DNA of 64,000 bases from Thiobacillus sp. (GTDB taxonomy: Bacteria > Pseudomonadota > Gammaproteobacteria > Burkholderiales > Thiobacillaceae), in NCBI GenBank assembly GCA_021166845.1, contig JAJPEP010000062.1, positions 1 through 64,000 on the forward strand, given 5' to 3'. Under the pieces are notes generated by a model. The model made no database searches, was not told the origin of the DNA, and saw only the letters and a program-made list of their open reading frames with translations. Positions 30,595 through 39,164 of the stretch are shown one piece after another; positions within the stretch are counted from its first letter, which is position 1; the number at the start of each line of letters is the position of its first letter. Made by a program: the position numbers and the translations under genes.

Positions 30595-32280
30595 CTAGGC
30601 CGCGCCCGCCAGCAGCGTGATCACCGCCGCCAGCAGCGCCAGCCACAAGGCGCCCGCCGTGCCCCAGGCGCGCAGCTTCGATTCCATTTGCGGCGAGCGG
30701 GTCGCGACGCCTGGGCCGGCCGGCAGCGCGATCCGCCGTTTGGGCAATGTCGGCGCCCGCCGCCTGAGATAGGCCAGCCCGCGCAGCAGCGGCACCAGCA
30801 CGTCGCCCGGCGGCAGCATGGGCGTGCGCCAGCGCAGGCGCAACGCAATGACGCCGAGCGCGAGCGCGGCCAGCGGCGGCCAGGCCGCGTCCAGCAGGGC
30901 GCTGGGGCTCAGCGCCTGCGGCAGCAGGTAATGTGGTGGCATTGCCCAGACCAGCCCGACCGATGCCAGCACCAGCAGCAGCCAGGGGATGTCGAATCTG
31001 CTTGCGGCGTGTGCTGAGCCGAGGGGCGGCGTGGCTGGCGCGTACTGGTCCCGGATCAGCCACAGCAGGCGGGCCATCAGCAGGGTCGTGCCGAGCGCGG
31101 CCAGCGGCAGCAGGCCGGCCAGCAACTCTGGCCAGGGCGCAGCCAGGTTCGCCAGTGCGCTTTTCAACTGGATTTTCGCCAGCATGCCGCTGCTCAGCGG
31201 CGCACCGGCCAGCGCCAGCGCCGGCAGCGCGAGCACGGCCAGATAGGTGGAATGGGCGCCTCGCACACGAATCAGGCCAGCGCCGAGAAACAGCGCGCTT
31301 TTCGCCAGCGCGTGGTGCAGCGCGTACAACCCCACCGCCGGCAACAGCAGCGGCCATAAGGCCGGCGCGGCCAGGCCGGCGCCGACCCCCAGCGTCATGA
31401 AGCCCGTCTGGCTGATACTGGAATAGGCCAGCAGCACCTTGGGATTGCGCTGCGCGAGTCCCGCCGCCACCCCGAGGAACATCGCCGTGAGTCCGGCGAC
31501 CATGAGCACCGCGCCTGCTTCCGGCAGGGCGTGCGCGCCCAGCGGCAGGAAGCGCAGCCAGCCCAGCAGGCCGGCTTTCAGCATCACCCCCGACAGCACC
31601 GCGCTGGCCGGCACCGGCGCCACCGGGTGCGCAAGCGGCAGCCACATGTGCAGCAGCGGCACGCCGACCTTGATGCCGAAGCCGGCGATCAGCAGCACGG
31701 CGGCGAGGCCGGCAAGCGGACTGGCTGCGAGATCGACGAGCCGGTGCGACTCCGCCGCGCCGACGGCCAGCAGCATACCCACCACCTGCAGCGCTTCGCC
31801 CAGCACCGCCATCGCCAGATACACCCGGCCGGCATGCAGCGCTTCGACGGTGCCGCTGTGCACGACAAGGCCGTAGGCGGCGAAGCTCATCAGGGCGAAC
31901 AGTAGATAGAAGCTGACCGCGTCCATGGCGAGGCACAGCCCGATATTGCCCGCCTGGGCGGCGAGGAAGAACGTCCAGAAACGGTGTTTGTCGACGTCGT
32001 CGCTGAGCCAGCCGTGCGCGAACCCGCCGGCCAGCAACCACACCAGCGAAGTGAACAGCAGGAACAGCCGGCCGGTGTCGTCGAGGCCGAGGGTGGTGCC
32101 GAGCAGCACGCCGGGCAGATCGAGATGCGTATCGGCCGTTGCCGTGAGCGCCAGGATCAGCCCTGCCAGCGGCGCCCACGGCGCCAGGCGCAAGCCCATC
32201 GCACGGCTGGCGGGAAACAGCGCCAGCGGCACGATCAGCAGCGGCAGCAGGATGGGAAGGATGAGGCTGGCCGTGCCCAT
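30595..32280 (-). CDS. NuoL/M-like antiporter subunit 2 lacking the conserved Glu
   Basis: 561 residues, 13 or more membrane spans, complex I/Mrp antiporter-like family. The half-channel lysines are present (K204 in GFGIKVGVPLL, K235 in MLKAGLLG). At the place of the essential glutamate the sequence reads FYLLFALMSFAAYGLVV with A129, while E162 lies one helix later in AVLGEALQVVG. It is closely related to the adjacent upstream gene and probably arose by duplication. Last gene of the second Mrp-type operon, 12 bp after its paralogue; a long basic linker and one more span form the C-terminus. Confidence 0.85.
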   Translation of the reverse strand: MGTASLILPILLPLLIVPLALFPASRAMGLRLAPWAPLAGLILALTATADTHLDLPGVLLGTTLGLDDTGRLFLLFTSLVWLLAGGFAHGWLSDDVDKHRFWTFFLAAQAGNIGLCLAMDAVSFYLLFALMSFAAYGLVVHSGTVEALHAGRVYLAMAVLGEALQVVGMLLAVGAAESHRLVDLAASPLAGLAAVLLIAGFGIKVGVPLLHMWLPLAHPVAPVPASAVLSGVMLKAGLLGWLRFLPLGAHALPEAGAVLMVAGLTAMFLGVAAGLAQRNPKVLLAYSSISQTGFMTLGVGAGLAAPALWPLLLPAVGLYALHHALAKSALFLGAGLIRVRGAHSTYLAVLALPALALAGAPLSSGMLAKIQLKSALANLAAPWPELLAGLLPLAALGTTLLMARLLWLIRDQYAPATPPLGSAHAASRFDIPWLLLVLASVGLVWAMPPHYLLPQALSPSALLDAAWPPLAALALGVIALRLRWRTPMLPPGDVLVPLLRGLAYLRRRAPTLPKRRIALPAGPGVATRSPQMESKLRAWGTAGALWLALLAAVITLLAGAA

Positions 32281-32292
32281 GTCCTAGCCCGC

Positions 32293-33912
32293 TCAACGCG
32301 CGAGGAGGGCGGCCAGGATGAACACGCCTGCGAGCCACAGCCCCCCGGCCAGCGACCAGGCGCGCAGGCGGGCTTCCAGTCGCGGGGGATGCGCAGCGGT
32401 GCGCGGTAACGCGGGTGGCGTCGCCGGTTGCGGCAGGTGGCGGCGCTGACGCCACAGCGCAGCGAGCAGGCGTTCGAGCGGCTGCAACAGGTCGCCGGCG
32501 GGAACGGCGGGCGCGCGCAGTCTTGAATGCAGGGCCGCGAGGGCCAGCGCCAGCGCGGCGAGCAGCGGCCAGCTTGCCGCCAGCATGGCTGGCGTTGTCA
32601 ATGCAGTCTGCCAGCCTGCAGCTGGCGTCAGCCACGCGGCCAGCCCGGTGACGCCAAGCAGCGTCAGCAGCCAGGGTGCCATCAGGCCACGGCTTGAAGC
32701 ATCCGGCTGTGCCGATTGGCGCTGCAGCAGCCACAATAGGCGCAGCATCAGCAGCGCGGTGCCGAGCGCGCCGACCGTCAGCAGCGGCGGGAGCAAGTCG
32801 GCCCAGGGTGCCGGTAACGCTTGCAGGACCAGCTTGAGTCCGTTCTTGGCGAGCATGCCGCTGGTGAGGGGCGCGCCTGCCAGCGCCAGCGCCGGCAGTG
32901 CCATCCCGAGCAGGACGCCCGGTGTGGCGCCGCGTCGCTGCAGCACGCCGAGGCCGAGGAACAGCGTGCTTTTCGCCAGCGCGTGGTGCACGGTGTAGAG
33001 GATGACCGCCGGCAGCAGCAGCGGCCATAGGCCAGGTGCCAGGAGGCCGGCGCCGACGGCAACCGCTAGGTACCCCATCTGGCTGATGCTGGAGTAGGCG
33101 AGCAGCGCGCCGGGCTGGCGCTGGGTCAGGCCGATGACGCTGCCGAAGAAAATGGCGAGCAGGCCGGCCAGCAGCATCCCTGTGCCGGCATCCGGCAACG
33201 CTGTCTCGCCCAGCGGCAGGAAGCGCAGCCAGCCGAGCAGGCCGGCCTTGATCATCGCCCCGGCCAGCACCGCCGCGCCGGGGGCGGGGGTGGCCGCATA
33301 CGCCAGCGGCAGCGAAACGTGCAGCAGCGGCAGCCCGGTTTTCACGCCGAAGCCGAGGATCAGGCAGGCCACGGCGAAGGACATGTGGGTGGCGTCGGCG
33401 ACGAGCAAGAGGCCGGTCAGGATCAGCATTTCGCCCGCCAGCGCCAGCACCAGGTAGACCCGCCCGGCGTGCCGCGCGGCGGGGCTGCGGTCGTGCACGA
33501 CGAGGCCGTAGGCGGCGAAGCTCATCAGGGCGAAGAAGCCATAGAAGCTGACCGCGTCGAACGCCAGGCAGGCGCCCAGATTGCCCGCCTGGGCCAGCAG
33601 GAAAAAACCGGCAAAGACGTGGCGGCGCTCATCATGCGCCAGCCAGCCGCGGGCAAACCAGCCGGCGGCGAGCCAGATCAGCGCGGTGAACAGCAGGAAG
33701 ACGCGGCCGGTTTCGTCGAGGCCGAGGCGGGCGCCGAGCAGCAGCCAGGGCAGGTCGAATTCGTACGGGATTGGCGCGGCCAGCGCCAGCAGTAGCGCCG
33801 GCAGCGGCGCCCACGGAACCAGCCGCAGGCCGAGCTTGCGGCTGTGCGGAAGCCACAGCAGCGCGGCGACCAGCAGCGGCGTCGCCAGACCGAGGGCGAT
33901 CAGGGCGTCCAT
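32293..33912 (-). CDS. NuoL/M-like antiporter subunit 1 lacking the conserved Glu
   Basis: 539 residues, same architecture as the gene just downstream. K191 (GFGVKTGLPLLH) and K222 (MIKAGLLGWLR) are present, as is SGMLAKNGLKL late in the protein. The glutamate helix reads FYGFFALMSFAAYGLVVH with A128 where the neighbouring paralogue at 33900 has Glu (FLFYELLTLATYPLVVH). A new E161 appears in ALAGEMLILTG where that paralogue has AGGALLLTG. The start overlaps the upstream gene by 13 bp. Presumed inner-membrane subunit of the second Mrp-type complex. Confidence 0.85.
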   Translation of the reverse strand: MDALIALGLATPLLVAALLWLPHSRKLGLRLVPWAPLPALLLALAAPIPYEFDLPWLLLGARLGLDETGRVFLLFTALIWLAAGWFARGWLAHDERRHVFAGFFLLAQAGNLGACLAFDAVSFYGFFALMSFAAYGLVVHDRSPAARHAGRVYLVLALAGEMLILTGLLLVADATHMSFAVACLILGFGVKTGLPLLHVSLPLAYAATPAPGAAVLAGAMIKAGLLGWLRFLPLGETALPDAGTGMLLAGLLAIFFGSVIGLTQRQPGALLAYSSISQMGYLAVAVGAGLLAPGLWPLLLPAVILYTVHHALAKSTLFLGLGVLQRRGATPGVLLGMALPALALAGAPLTSGMLAKNGLKLVLQALPAPWADLLPPLLTVGALGTALLMLRLLWLLQRQSAQPDASSRGLMAPWLLTLLGVTGLAAWLTPAAGWQTALTTPAMLAASWPLLAALALALAALHSRLRAPAVPAGDLLQPLERLLAALWRQRRHLPQPATPPALPRTAAHPPRLEARLRAWSLAGGLWLAGVFILAALLAR

Positions 33913-35408
33913 TGCAGGTACTCGCGATCGGTGATGAGACTGGCCCAGTCCAGCGGGCTGAAGGCGCTGCCGGCGAACAGCCCCGCCAGCAGCGTGGCGG
34001 CGGCGGTGGCCAGCGGCGGAATCAGCAGCAGCGGCGCCGTTTCCCAGCCGCGCCGGCGCGGGATTTTTTCATTCGGCCACGGCGCGCTCGACGGCCTGAA
34101 CCAGGCGCGATGCAGGATGGGCAGGAAGTAGGCGGCGTTCAACAGGCTCGACGCCGCCAGCACCGCCAGCACCCACGGCATGCCGGCGTCGAGCGCGCCG
34201 AGGCCGAGATACCACTTGCTGATGAAGCCGGCCAGCGGCGGCACCCCGATCATGCCGAAGGCGCCGAGAGTGAAGGCGAGCGTGGTCCACGGCATGCGCC
34301 GGCCGACCCCGTCCATCTCGCTGATCTTGTGGATGCCGATGGTTTCGGCGTAGTTGCCGGCGCAGAAGAACAGGGTGATTTTCATGATGCCCTGGTGCAC
34401 CAGATGCACCAGGCCGCCGACGGTGCCGAGCGGGCCGAACAGGGCGACGCCGAGAACGATGTAGGAGACCTGGCTGACGGTGGAGTAAGCCAGGCGTTTT
34501 TTCAGATCATCCTGGAACAGCGCGCGCAGGCTGCCCCAGAGGATGGTGATCGAGGCGGCGATCGCCAGCGGCAGCAGCAGCGCGAGCGATTGCGCAAACT
34601 CGACGCCGTAGACATCGTAGACGACGCGCACGATGCCGAAGGCGCCGGCCTTGACCACCGCCACCGCGTGCAGCAGCGCCGACACCGGCGCCGGCGCCAC
34701 CATCGCCGTCGGCAGCCAGCCGTGCAGCGGCACCAGCGCGGCCTTGACCCCGAGGCCCGCGATCAGGATCAGAAATATGAGCTGCAGTTGCCCGGCGGTC
34801 TCCGGCGGCAGCGCGGACAGCGAGCCGCCCTGGACGAAGTCGACCTGGCCGGCCAACCCGTACAGCCACACCGTGCCGGTCAGCAGCAGGGCGCCGCCCG
34901 CGAGCGTGTAAGCGAGATAGACGTGGCCCGCGCGCATCGCCTTGTCGGTGCCGCGGTGCACCACCAGCGGATAGGTGGCGAGCGTCAGAAGCTCGTAGAA
35001 GAGGAAGAAGGTGAACAGGTTGCCCGCCATCGCCACGCCGACGGTGGCGGTGACGCACAGGCTGAAAAAGCCGAAGAAACGGCTGCGGTGCGGCGCGCCT
35101 TCCAGGTAGCCGATGGCGTACAGGGTGGTGAACAGCCACAGCGCCGCCGACAGGCTGACGAACAGCAGCGCCAGCGCATCGGCGCGCAGCACCAGATCGA
35201 GTCCCGGCAGCACGGTGTGGCGGAACACGTATTCGTGCCCGTTCTGCACGCCCCACAGCATCACGCCGATGAGTGCGAGCTTGGCGAATGCGCCGATCAG
35301 GTTGAGCGTGGTGCGCAGGCGGATGCGCGATTCCGCCAGGAAGAAAATGATCAATCCCGGCAGCAGGGAACTCAGCACCACCAGCGCGGGCAGCCAGGGG
35401 TCGATCAT
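33900..35408 (-). CDS. NuoM/MrpD-like antiporter subunit (second Mrp-type operon)
   Basis: 502 residues from the ATG at 35408. A complete antiporter-like subunit: E139 in FFLFYELLTLATYPLV, the Lys of AGLGVKAALVPLHGWLP, the Lys of AVAVVKAGAFGIVR, the typical RLAYSTVSQVSYIVLG, and FISKWYLGLGAL. It overlaps the upstream MrpD-like gene by 4 bases and the downstream NuoL-like gene by 13. Expected to conduct protons or Na+ as part of the complex. Confidence 0.88.
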   Translation of the reverse strand: MIDPWLPALVVLSSLLPGLIIFFLAESRIRLRTTLNLIGAFAKLALIGVMLWGVQNGHEYVFRHTVLPGLDLVLRADALALLFVSLSAALWLFTTLYAIGYLEGAPHRSRFFGFFSLCVTATVGVAMAGNLFTFFLFYELLTLATYPLVVHRGTDKAMRAGHVYLAYTLAGGALLLTGTVWLYGLAGQVDFVQGGSLSALPPETAGQLQLIFLILIAGLGVKAALVPLHGWLPTAMVAPAPVSALLHAVAVVKAGAFGIVRVVYDVYGVEFAQSLALLLPLAIAASITILWGSLRALFQDDLKKRLAYSTVSQVSYIVLGVALFGPLGTVGGLVHLVHQGIMKITLFFCAGNYAETIGIHKISEMDGVGRRMPWTTLAFTLGAFGMIGVPPLAGFISKWYLGLGALDAGMPWVLAVLAASSLLNAAYFLPILHRAWFRPSSAPWPNEKIPRRRGWETAPLLLIPPLATAAATLLAGLFAGSAFSPLDWASLITDREYLQWTP

Positions 35409-36865
35409 GCCGCCCGCCCGACCGCCAGCAGGTCCAGCAGCGGCGCGCCGAACAGCCCCAGCAGGATCGCCGCCAGCGCCAGCGCAAAGGCGCTGAACTC
35501 CAGCGTGCGCGGCACCCGCGCCACGCGGTCGCCCTGTGCCACCGGCAGGAAGGCGCGGCGCAGCACCTTGAACACGTAAGCCGCGGTGAGGAGCCCGCCG
35601 GCGATCATCACGACCACCCACCACCACTGGCCGGTTTCCAGCGCCGACCCCAGCAGCAGCCACTTGGCGGAGAAGCCGCCGGAGGGCGGCAGGCCCATCA
35701 GCGTCACCCCGGCGAGGCCGAAGCTGAACAGGGTCAGCGGCAGGCGCGCGCCGACGCCGCCCAGGCGGCCGATGTCGTCGCGCCCGGTGGCGACGATCAT
35801 GCTGCCGGCCGCTGCGAACATCGCCGCCTTGGCGAGGCCGTGCGCCACCGCCTGCATCACGCCGCCCTGAACGGCGCTGTCGGCGACGCCCGGCGGCGCC
35901 AGGGTGGCGAGCGGGAACAGCAGGAACAGGTAGCCGACCTGCGCCACGGTGGAATAGGCCACCAGCATTTTCAGGCGCGACTGTGTCAGAGCCAGCACCG
36001 AGCCCCACAGGATCGCCGCCGCGCCGAGCGCTCCCAGCAGCTGCGCGGCGGCCGCCGTGGCGAGCGGCGCGAACAGCTCCAGCCACAGGCGCAGCGCCAG
36101 GTAGAACGTCGCCTTGATCACCAGCGCCGAGAGCAGCGCCGACACCGGCGCCGGTGCGCCGCCGTGGGCGGGCGGCAGCCAGAAGTGGAACGGGAACAGC
36201 GCGGTTTTCAGCATGAGCCCGAGCAGCATCAGCGCGGCCGCCAGCGTCACCGTGAATGGCGCGTCGGCATGGATCAAGGGCGTCAGCACCGCCAGCGACA
36301 CGCTGCCGTACGTGCCGTAGAGCAGCGCGACGCCGAGCAGCCAGGCGCCGGAACCCAGCAGGGTGGCGAACAGATAGCGCACCGCCGCGGTCACCGGCTG
36401 CTGGCCGCCGGCGATCGCCACCAGGCCGACCGCCGCCAGCCCCAGCAGTTCGAGCGTGACGTAGATGTTGAACAGGTCGGCCGACAGGAACAGCGCGTTG
36501 AGGGCGGCCAGCAGGAAGCCGGTCATCGGCCAGAACAGTTCGCGCCCTTTCGGGCTCGCGGCGAAATAGCCGCGCGCGTAGACCGCCAGCGGCAGCGCGA
36601 CCGCCTGGGTCAACAGCAGCATCGCCGCGGCGAGGCCGTCCGCCATCAGGTCGATTCCCAGCGATGCACCCCAGCCGCCGACCGCATGGACGCGCGCGCC
36701 GCTGTCGAACAACTGGCCGGCGAGCTGCAGGGCGAGCGCGCCTTGCAGCGCGATCGTCGCGATGGCGAGCCGCCCGCCGCGCCCCGGCCCGAGCACGAAG
36801 GCCAGCGTGCCCCACGCCAGCGGCAGCACGATCAGCCACGGCAGGGGATCGAGAAAATCAGTCAT
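35405..36865 (-). CDS. MrpD/MbhH-like antiporter subunit (second Mrp-type operon)
   Basis: 486 residues with the NuoN/MrpD layout: the glutamate in IYVTLELLGLAAVGLV (about residue 138), Lys in GLMLKTALFPFHFWLP and in ALVIKATFYLALRL, and GGFSAKWLLLGSAL. Within the operon it occupies the MrpD/MbhH place, directly after the MrpC-like gene with which it overlaps by 8 bases. It differs from the mrpD of the first operon by having no repeat insertion. Confidence 0.88.
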   Translation of the reverse strand: MTDFLDPLPWLIVLPLAWGTLAFVLGPGRGGRLAIATIALQGALALQLAGQLFDSGARVHAVGGWGASLGIDLMADGLAAAMLLLTQAVALPLAVYARGYFAASPKGRELFWPMTGFLLAALNALFLSADLFNIYVTLELLGLAAVGLVAIAGGQQPVTAAVRYLFATLLGSGAWLLGVALLYGTYGSVSLAVLTPLIHADAPFTVTLAAALMLLGLMLKTALFPFHFWLPPAHGGAPAPVSALLSALVIKATFYLALRLWLELFAPLATAAAAQLLGALGAAAILWGSVLALTQSRLKMLVAYSTVAQVGYLFLLFPLATLAPPGVADSAVQGGVMQAVAHGLAKAAMFAAAGSMIVATGRDDIGRLGGVGARLPLTLFSFGLAGVTLMGLPPSGGFSAKWLLLGSALETGQWWWVVVMIAGGLLTAAYVFKVLRRAFLPVAQGDRVARVPRTLEFSAFALALAAILLGLFGAPLLDLLAVGRAA

Positions 36866-37178
36866 CCGCCGGCTCCGCGTCGGGCCGGTCTTCCGGCAGC
36901 CGCATCTGTCCGGTCAGGTCGAGCAGCTGGCGGGCCAGCGCCAGTGCCAGCGCGGTGGCGGCGATGGCGACGACGATGCCGGTCAGCACCATCGCCTGCG
37001 GCACCGGGTCGATCATGCCGTCGCGCTGGCCCAGCCCCACCAGGACCAGGAAGACTCCGCTGCCGAGAATGTTGAAGGCGAGGATCTTGCGCAACAGATG
37101 CGGCTGCAGCAGCAGGCCGGCCAGCCCGATGGCGAACAGCGCGGCGCCTGCCAGCGCGTAGAGCAGCGCGGCGCTCAT
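36858..37178 (-). CDS. MrpC/MbhG-like subunit (second Mrp-type operon)
   Basis: 106 residues from the ATG at 37178; three NuoK-like spans with RKILAFNILGSGVFLVLVG and the signature DPVPQAMVLTGIVVAIAATALAL. The acidic tail ends PDAEPADD. It overlaps both neighbours (4 bases with the MrpB-like gene, 8 with the MrpD-like gene). Confidence 0.9.
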   Translation of the reverse strand: MSAALLYALAGAALFAIGLAGLLLQPHLLRKILAFNILGSGVFLVLVGLGQRDGMIDPVPQAMVLTGIVVAIAATALALALARQLLDLTGQMRLPEDRPDAEPADD

Positions 37179-37837
37179 TGGCGCCACTCCGCGCTGGCGA
37201 GATAGAGGCCGGCCAGCGTGAGGCCGATCGACAGCGTGAGGCCGGCCTCGACCAGCAGGATCAGCGCCCCCGCCATGGCGGGAGGGTACTGCAGCAGGCT
37301 GTCGTGCGGCAGCCCGGCGACGGCCACCGCCAGAAAGGCCAGCAGACCCAGCGCCAGCCCGCCGCGCAGCAGCACGCCCGGCTGCGCCCAGGCGGGCAGC
37401 AGCCCGGCCAGGCGCAGCAGCACCCCGGCGGCGGCCAGCACCGCGCCGGCCTGAAACGCGCCGCCCGGCGCATACGCGCCGATCCACAACAGATAGCCCG
37501 CCACCAGCATCATCAGCGGCGCCAGCACCCGCGCCAGGGCCTGCAGCATCGGATGGGCGGGCGCGACGGGATGGGCGTGGCCGCTTGCGTGGCGCGAAAG
37601 CGCGAACACGCCGAGCAGCGCCAGCAGCAGCACCGCCACTTCCAGCAGGGTGTCGTAGCCGCGGAAGTTGAGCAGCACTGCGGTGACCGGGTGCGCAACG
37701 CCGCTGGCGTCCAGGTTCGCCGCCACCTGCCCGGGCAGGCGCACCGCGAATTCGGGCAGCGCCAGCATGGCCGCGCCGAGCGCCAGCGCCAGTCCGGTGC
37801 AGAGCAGGGCGATCAGCGCAGTGAGCCAGGCTTTCAT
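37175..37837 (-). CDS. MbhE-MbhF (MrpA C-terminus plus MrpB) fusion subunit
   Basis: 220 residues from the ATG at 37837. The N-terminal part contains VTAVLLNFRGYDTLLEVAVLLLALLG (about 52-77), which corresponds to the last part of MrpA (compare VDFRGYDTLGEITVLAL in the first operon). The rest, with AGYLLWIGAYAPGGAFQAGAV, is MrpB (compare RGHNQPGGGFIAGL). So a segment elsewhere found at the end of MrpA is here joined to MrpB as a separate protein, as MbhE and MbhF are separate from MrpA in hydrogenase clusters. Confidence 0.82.
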   Translation of the reverse strand: MKAWLTALIALLCTGLALALGAAMLALPEFAVRLPGQVAANLDASGVAHPVTAVLLNFRGYDTLLEVAVLLLALLGVFALSRHASGHAHPVAPAHPMLQALARVLAPLMMLVAGYLLWIGAYAPGGAFQAGAVLAAAGVLLRLAGLLPAWAQPGVLLRGGLALGLLAFLAVAVAGLPHDSLLQYPPAMAGALILLVEAGLTLSIGLTLAGLYLASAEWRQ

Positions 37838-38094
37838 TGTTCCGGCTCCCGCCGTTTTGCCCGCAGGTGGCCGACGGCGTCGAGCAGCAGGGCGCCGGTG
37901 AGTCCGGCGCCGATGGCGGCCTCGGCCAGCGCGATGTCGGGTGCGCCGAGACGCGCCCAGGCCAGCGCCATCAAGAGGCCGAAGACGATGAACAGCACCA
38001 CCGCGCGGAACACGTCGGCGGTGATGAGCGCGCGTGCCGCGCTCCACAAGAGCGCCGCGACCAGCAGCAGGTCGAAGGCCAGCGCCGGCGTCAT
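37834..38094 (-). CDS. MbhD-like subunit (DUF4040, MrpA C-terminal segment)
   Basis: 86 residues from the ATG at 38094; three membrane spans with RALITADVFRAVVLFIVFGLLMALAWARLGAPDIALAEAAIGAGLTGALL. The APDIALAEAAIGAG motif is the hallmark of the MbhD/DUF4040 part of MrpA. Free-standing DUF4040 proteins are typical of Mbh/Mbs-type modules rather than of ordinary Mrp operons. It overlaps its neighbours by 4 bases each. Confidence 0.87.
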   Translation of the reverse strand: MTPALAFDLLLVAALLWSAARALITADVFRAVVLFIVFGLLMALAWARLGAPDIALAEAAIGAGLTGALLLDAVGHLRAKRREPEQ

Positions 38095-38402
38095 TTCCGG
38101 TCTCCGGCCTGCCACGGCACGATGCCGTTCTGGCGCGCGCGGCGGGCGATCAGGAAGCCGACGGTGGCGCTGGCGGCAAGCGCCAGGAGCCAGATCAGGA
38201 CCAGCTTCAGCGCCGTCGCCGGGCCGGGCGCCTGCAGCAGCAGGCCGAGCACGATGAAGCCGAGCCCGAGGTTGTCGGCCTTGGCCAGCGCGTGCAGGCG
38301 GGTGTAGACATCGGGAAAGCGCAGCAGGCCGACGGTGCCGGCGAAGAAGAACGCGGCGCCGATCAGCAGCAGAATGAAGCTCGCGACTTCAGTCGTCGTC
38401 AT
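38091..38402 (-). CDS. MrpG/MbhC-like subunit (second Mrp-type operon)
   Basis: 103 residues from the ATG at 38402; three spans with GAAFFFAGTVGLLRFPDVYTRLHALAKADNLGLG. The RFPDVYTRLHA.AKA loop is diagnostic of the MnhG family. It overlaps the MrpF-like gene by 14 bases. Confidence 0.9.
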   Translation of the reverse strand: MTTTEVASFILLLIGAAFFFAGTVGLLRFPDVYTRLHALAKADNLGLGFIVLGLLLQAPGPATALKLVLIWLLALAASATVGFLIARRARQNGIVPWQAGDRK

Positions 38403-38667
38403 GCGTGGCTTCCTCTTCGCGCCAGGCGCGCTGGGCAAACGCCGCGCCGCTGATCGCCGCCAGCAGGGCAAACACCAGCGCTGCGTCGAGCAGGGCGGCG
38501 CTGCCAGTCGCAAAGCTCAGCAGCAACAGGATCGCCACGCCGGTGGTGCCGAACAGCAGCGCCGCCAGCAGGCGGTCGGCCGGAGTGGGGCCGCGCGCCA
38601 CCCGCAGCAGGGCGACCAGGAGGTTGGCGAGCAGAAAGACGGCGAGGATCGGCAACAGGGTGTTCAT
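38389..38667 (-). CDS. MrpF/MbhB-like subunit (second Mrp-type operon)
   Basis: 92 residues from the ATG at 38667, with the MrpF loop RVARGPTPADRLLAALLFGTT between the first two of three spans. Overlaps mrpE2 by 4 bases and the MrpG-like gene by 14. Confidence 0.88.
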   Translation of the reverse strand: MNTLLPILAVFLLANLLVALLRVARGPTPADRLLAALLFGTTGVAILLLLSFATGSAALLDAALVFALLAAISGAAFAQRAWREEEATHDDD

Positions 38668-39164
38668 GTCTCCGCCAGCTTCAGCCCCAGCATGTGGGCC
38701 ACGCGGATTTCGGCGCGGCGCACTTCGGCTTCCGCCGGCGTCTGCCCGTCGAGCAACACGTGCAGGCACAGGCGGTTGCCCTCCAGCCCCACGCTCAGGG
38801 TGCCCGGCAGCAGGTTGAGGGTGTTGGTCAGCAGCACGCGGCCGACGCCCTCGGGCAGGCGCAGGGGGATCTCGTGGATCCCCGGCCGCAGATCCATTCG
38901 CGGACGCAGCGCGAACCACGCAACCTGGATGCCGCCGCGCAGCGACTGGTCGACAAAGAAAATCACAAAGCGCAGCAGGCCGATGCGCGACACATAGGTG
39001 GGCACCGGCGGCAGCAGGTGCAGGCTGAGGCTCACCGCGGCGAGAATGCTGGCGGCCCCCACCCCCCAGCTGTCGGCGCGACCGTCGGTCAACGCCCACC
39101 ACAGCAGGGCGAACAGGGCGCTGCGCCAGAGTATCGCGCGCACGGCGGAGACGGAAAATTTCAC
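38664..39164 (-). CDS. MrpE/MbhA-like subunit (second Mrp-type operon)
   Basis: 166 residues with N-terminal spans and LLRFVIFFVDQSLRGGIQVAW plus LLTNTLNLLPGTLSVGLEG, the MrpE core motifs. It is the first clear antiporter subunit of the second operon, which then runs E-F-G-MbhD-MbhEF-C-D and three antiporter-like subunits. Its start overlaps the stop of a small DUF502-like gene by 4 bases. Confidence 0.9.
   Translation of the reverse strand: MKFSVSAVRAILWRSALFALLWWALTDGRADSWGVGAASILAAVSLSLHLLPPVPTYVSRIGLLRFVIFFVDQSLRGGIQVAWFALRPRMDLRPGIHEIPLRLPEGVGRVLLTNTLNLLPGTLSVGLEGNRLCLHVLLDGQTPAEAEVRRAEIRVAHMLGLKLAET

Noticed and set aside
30595-39164. Membrane-bound hydrogenase or formate hydrogenlyase
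   Set aside because: No large or small hydrogenase subunit, no NuoH-like or ferredoxin-like gene, only the antiporter-type module.
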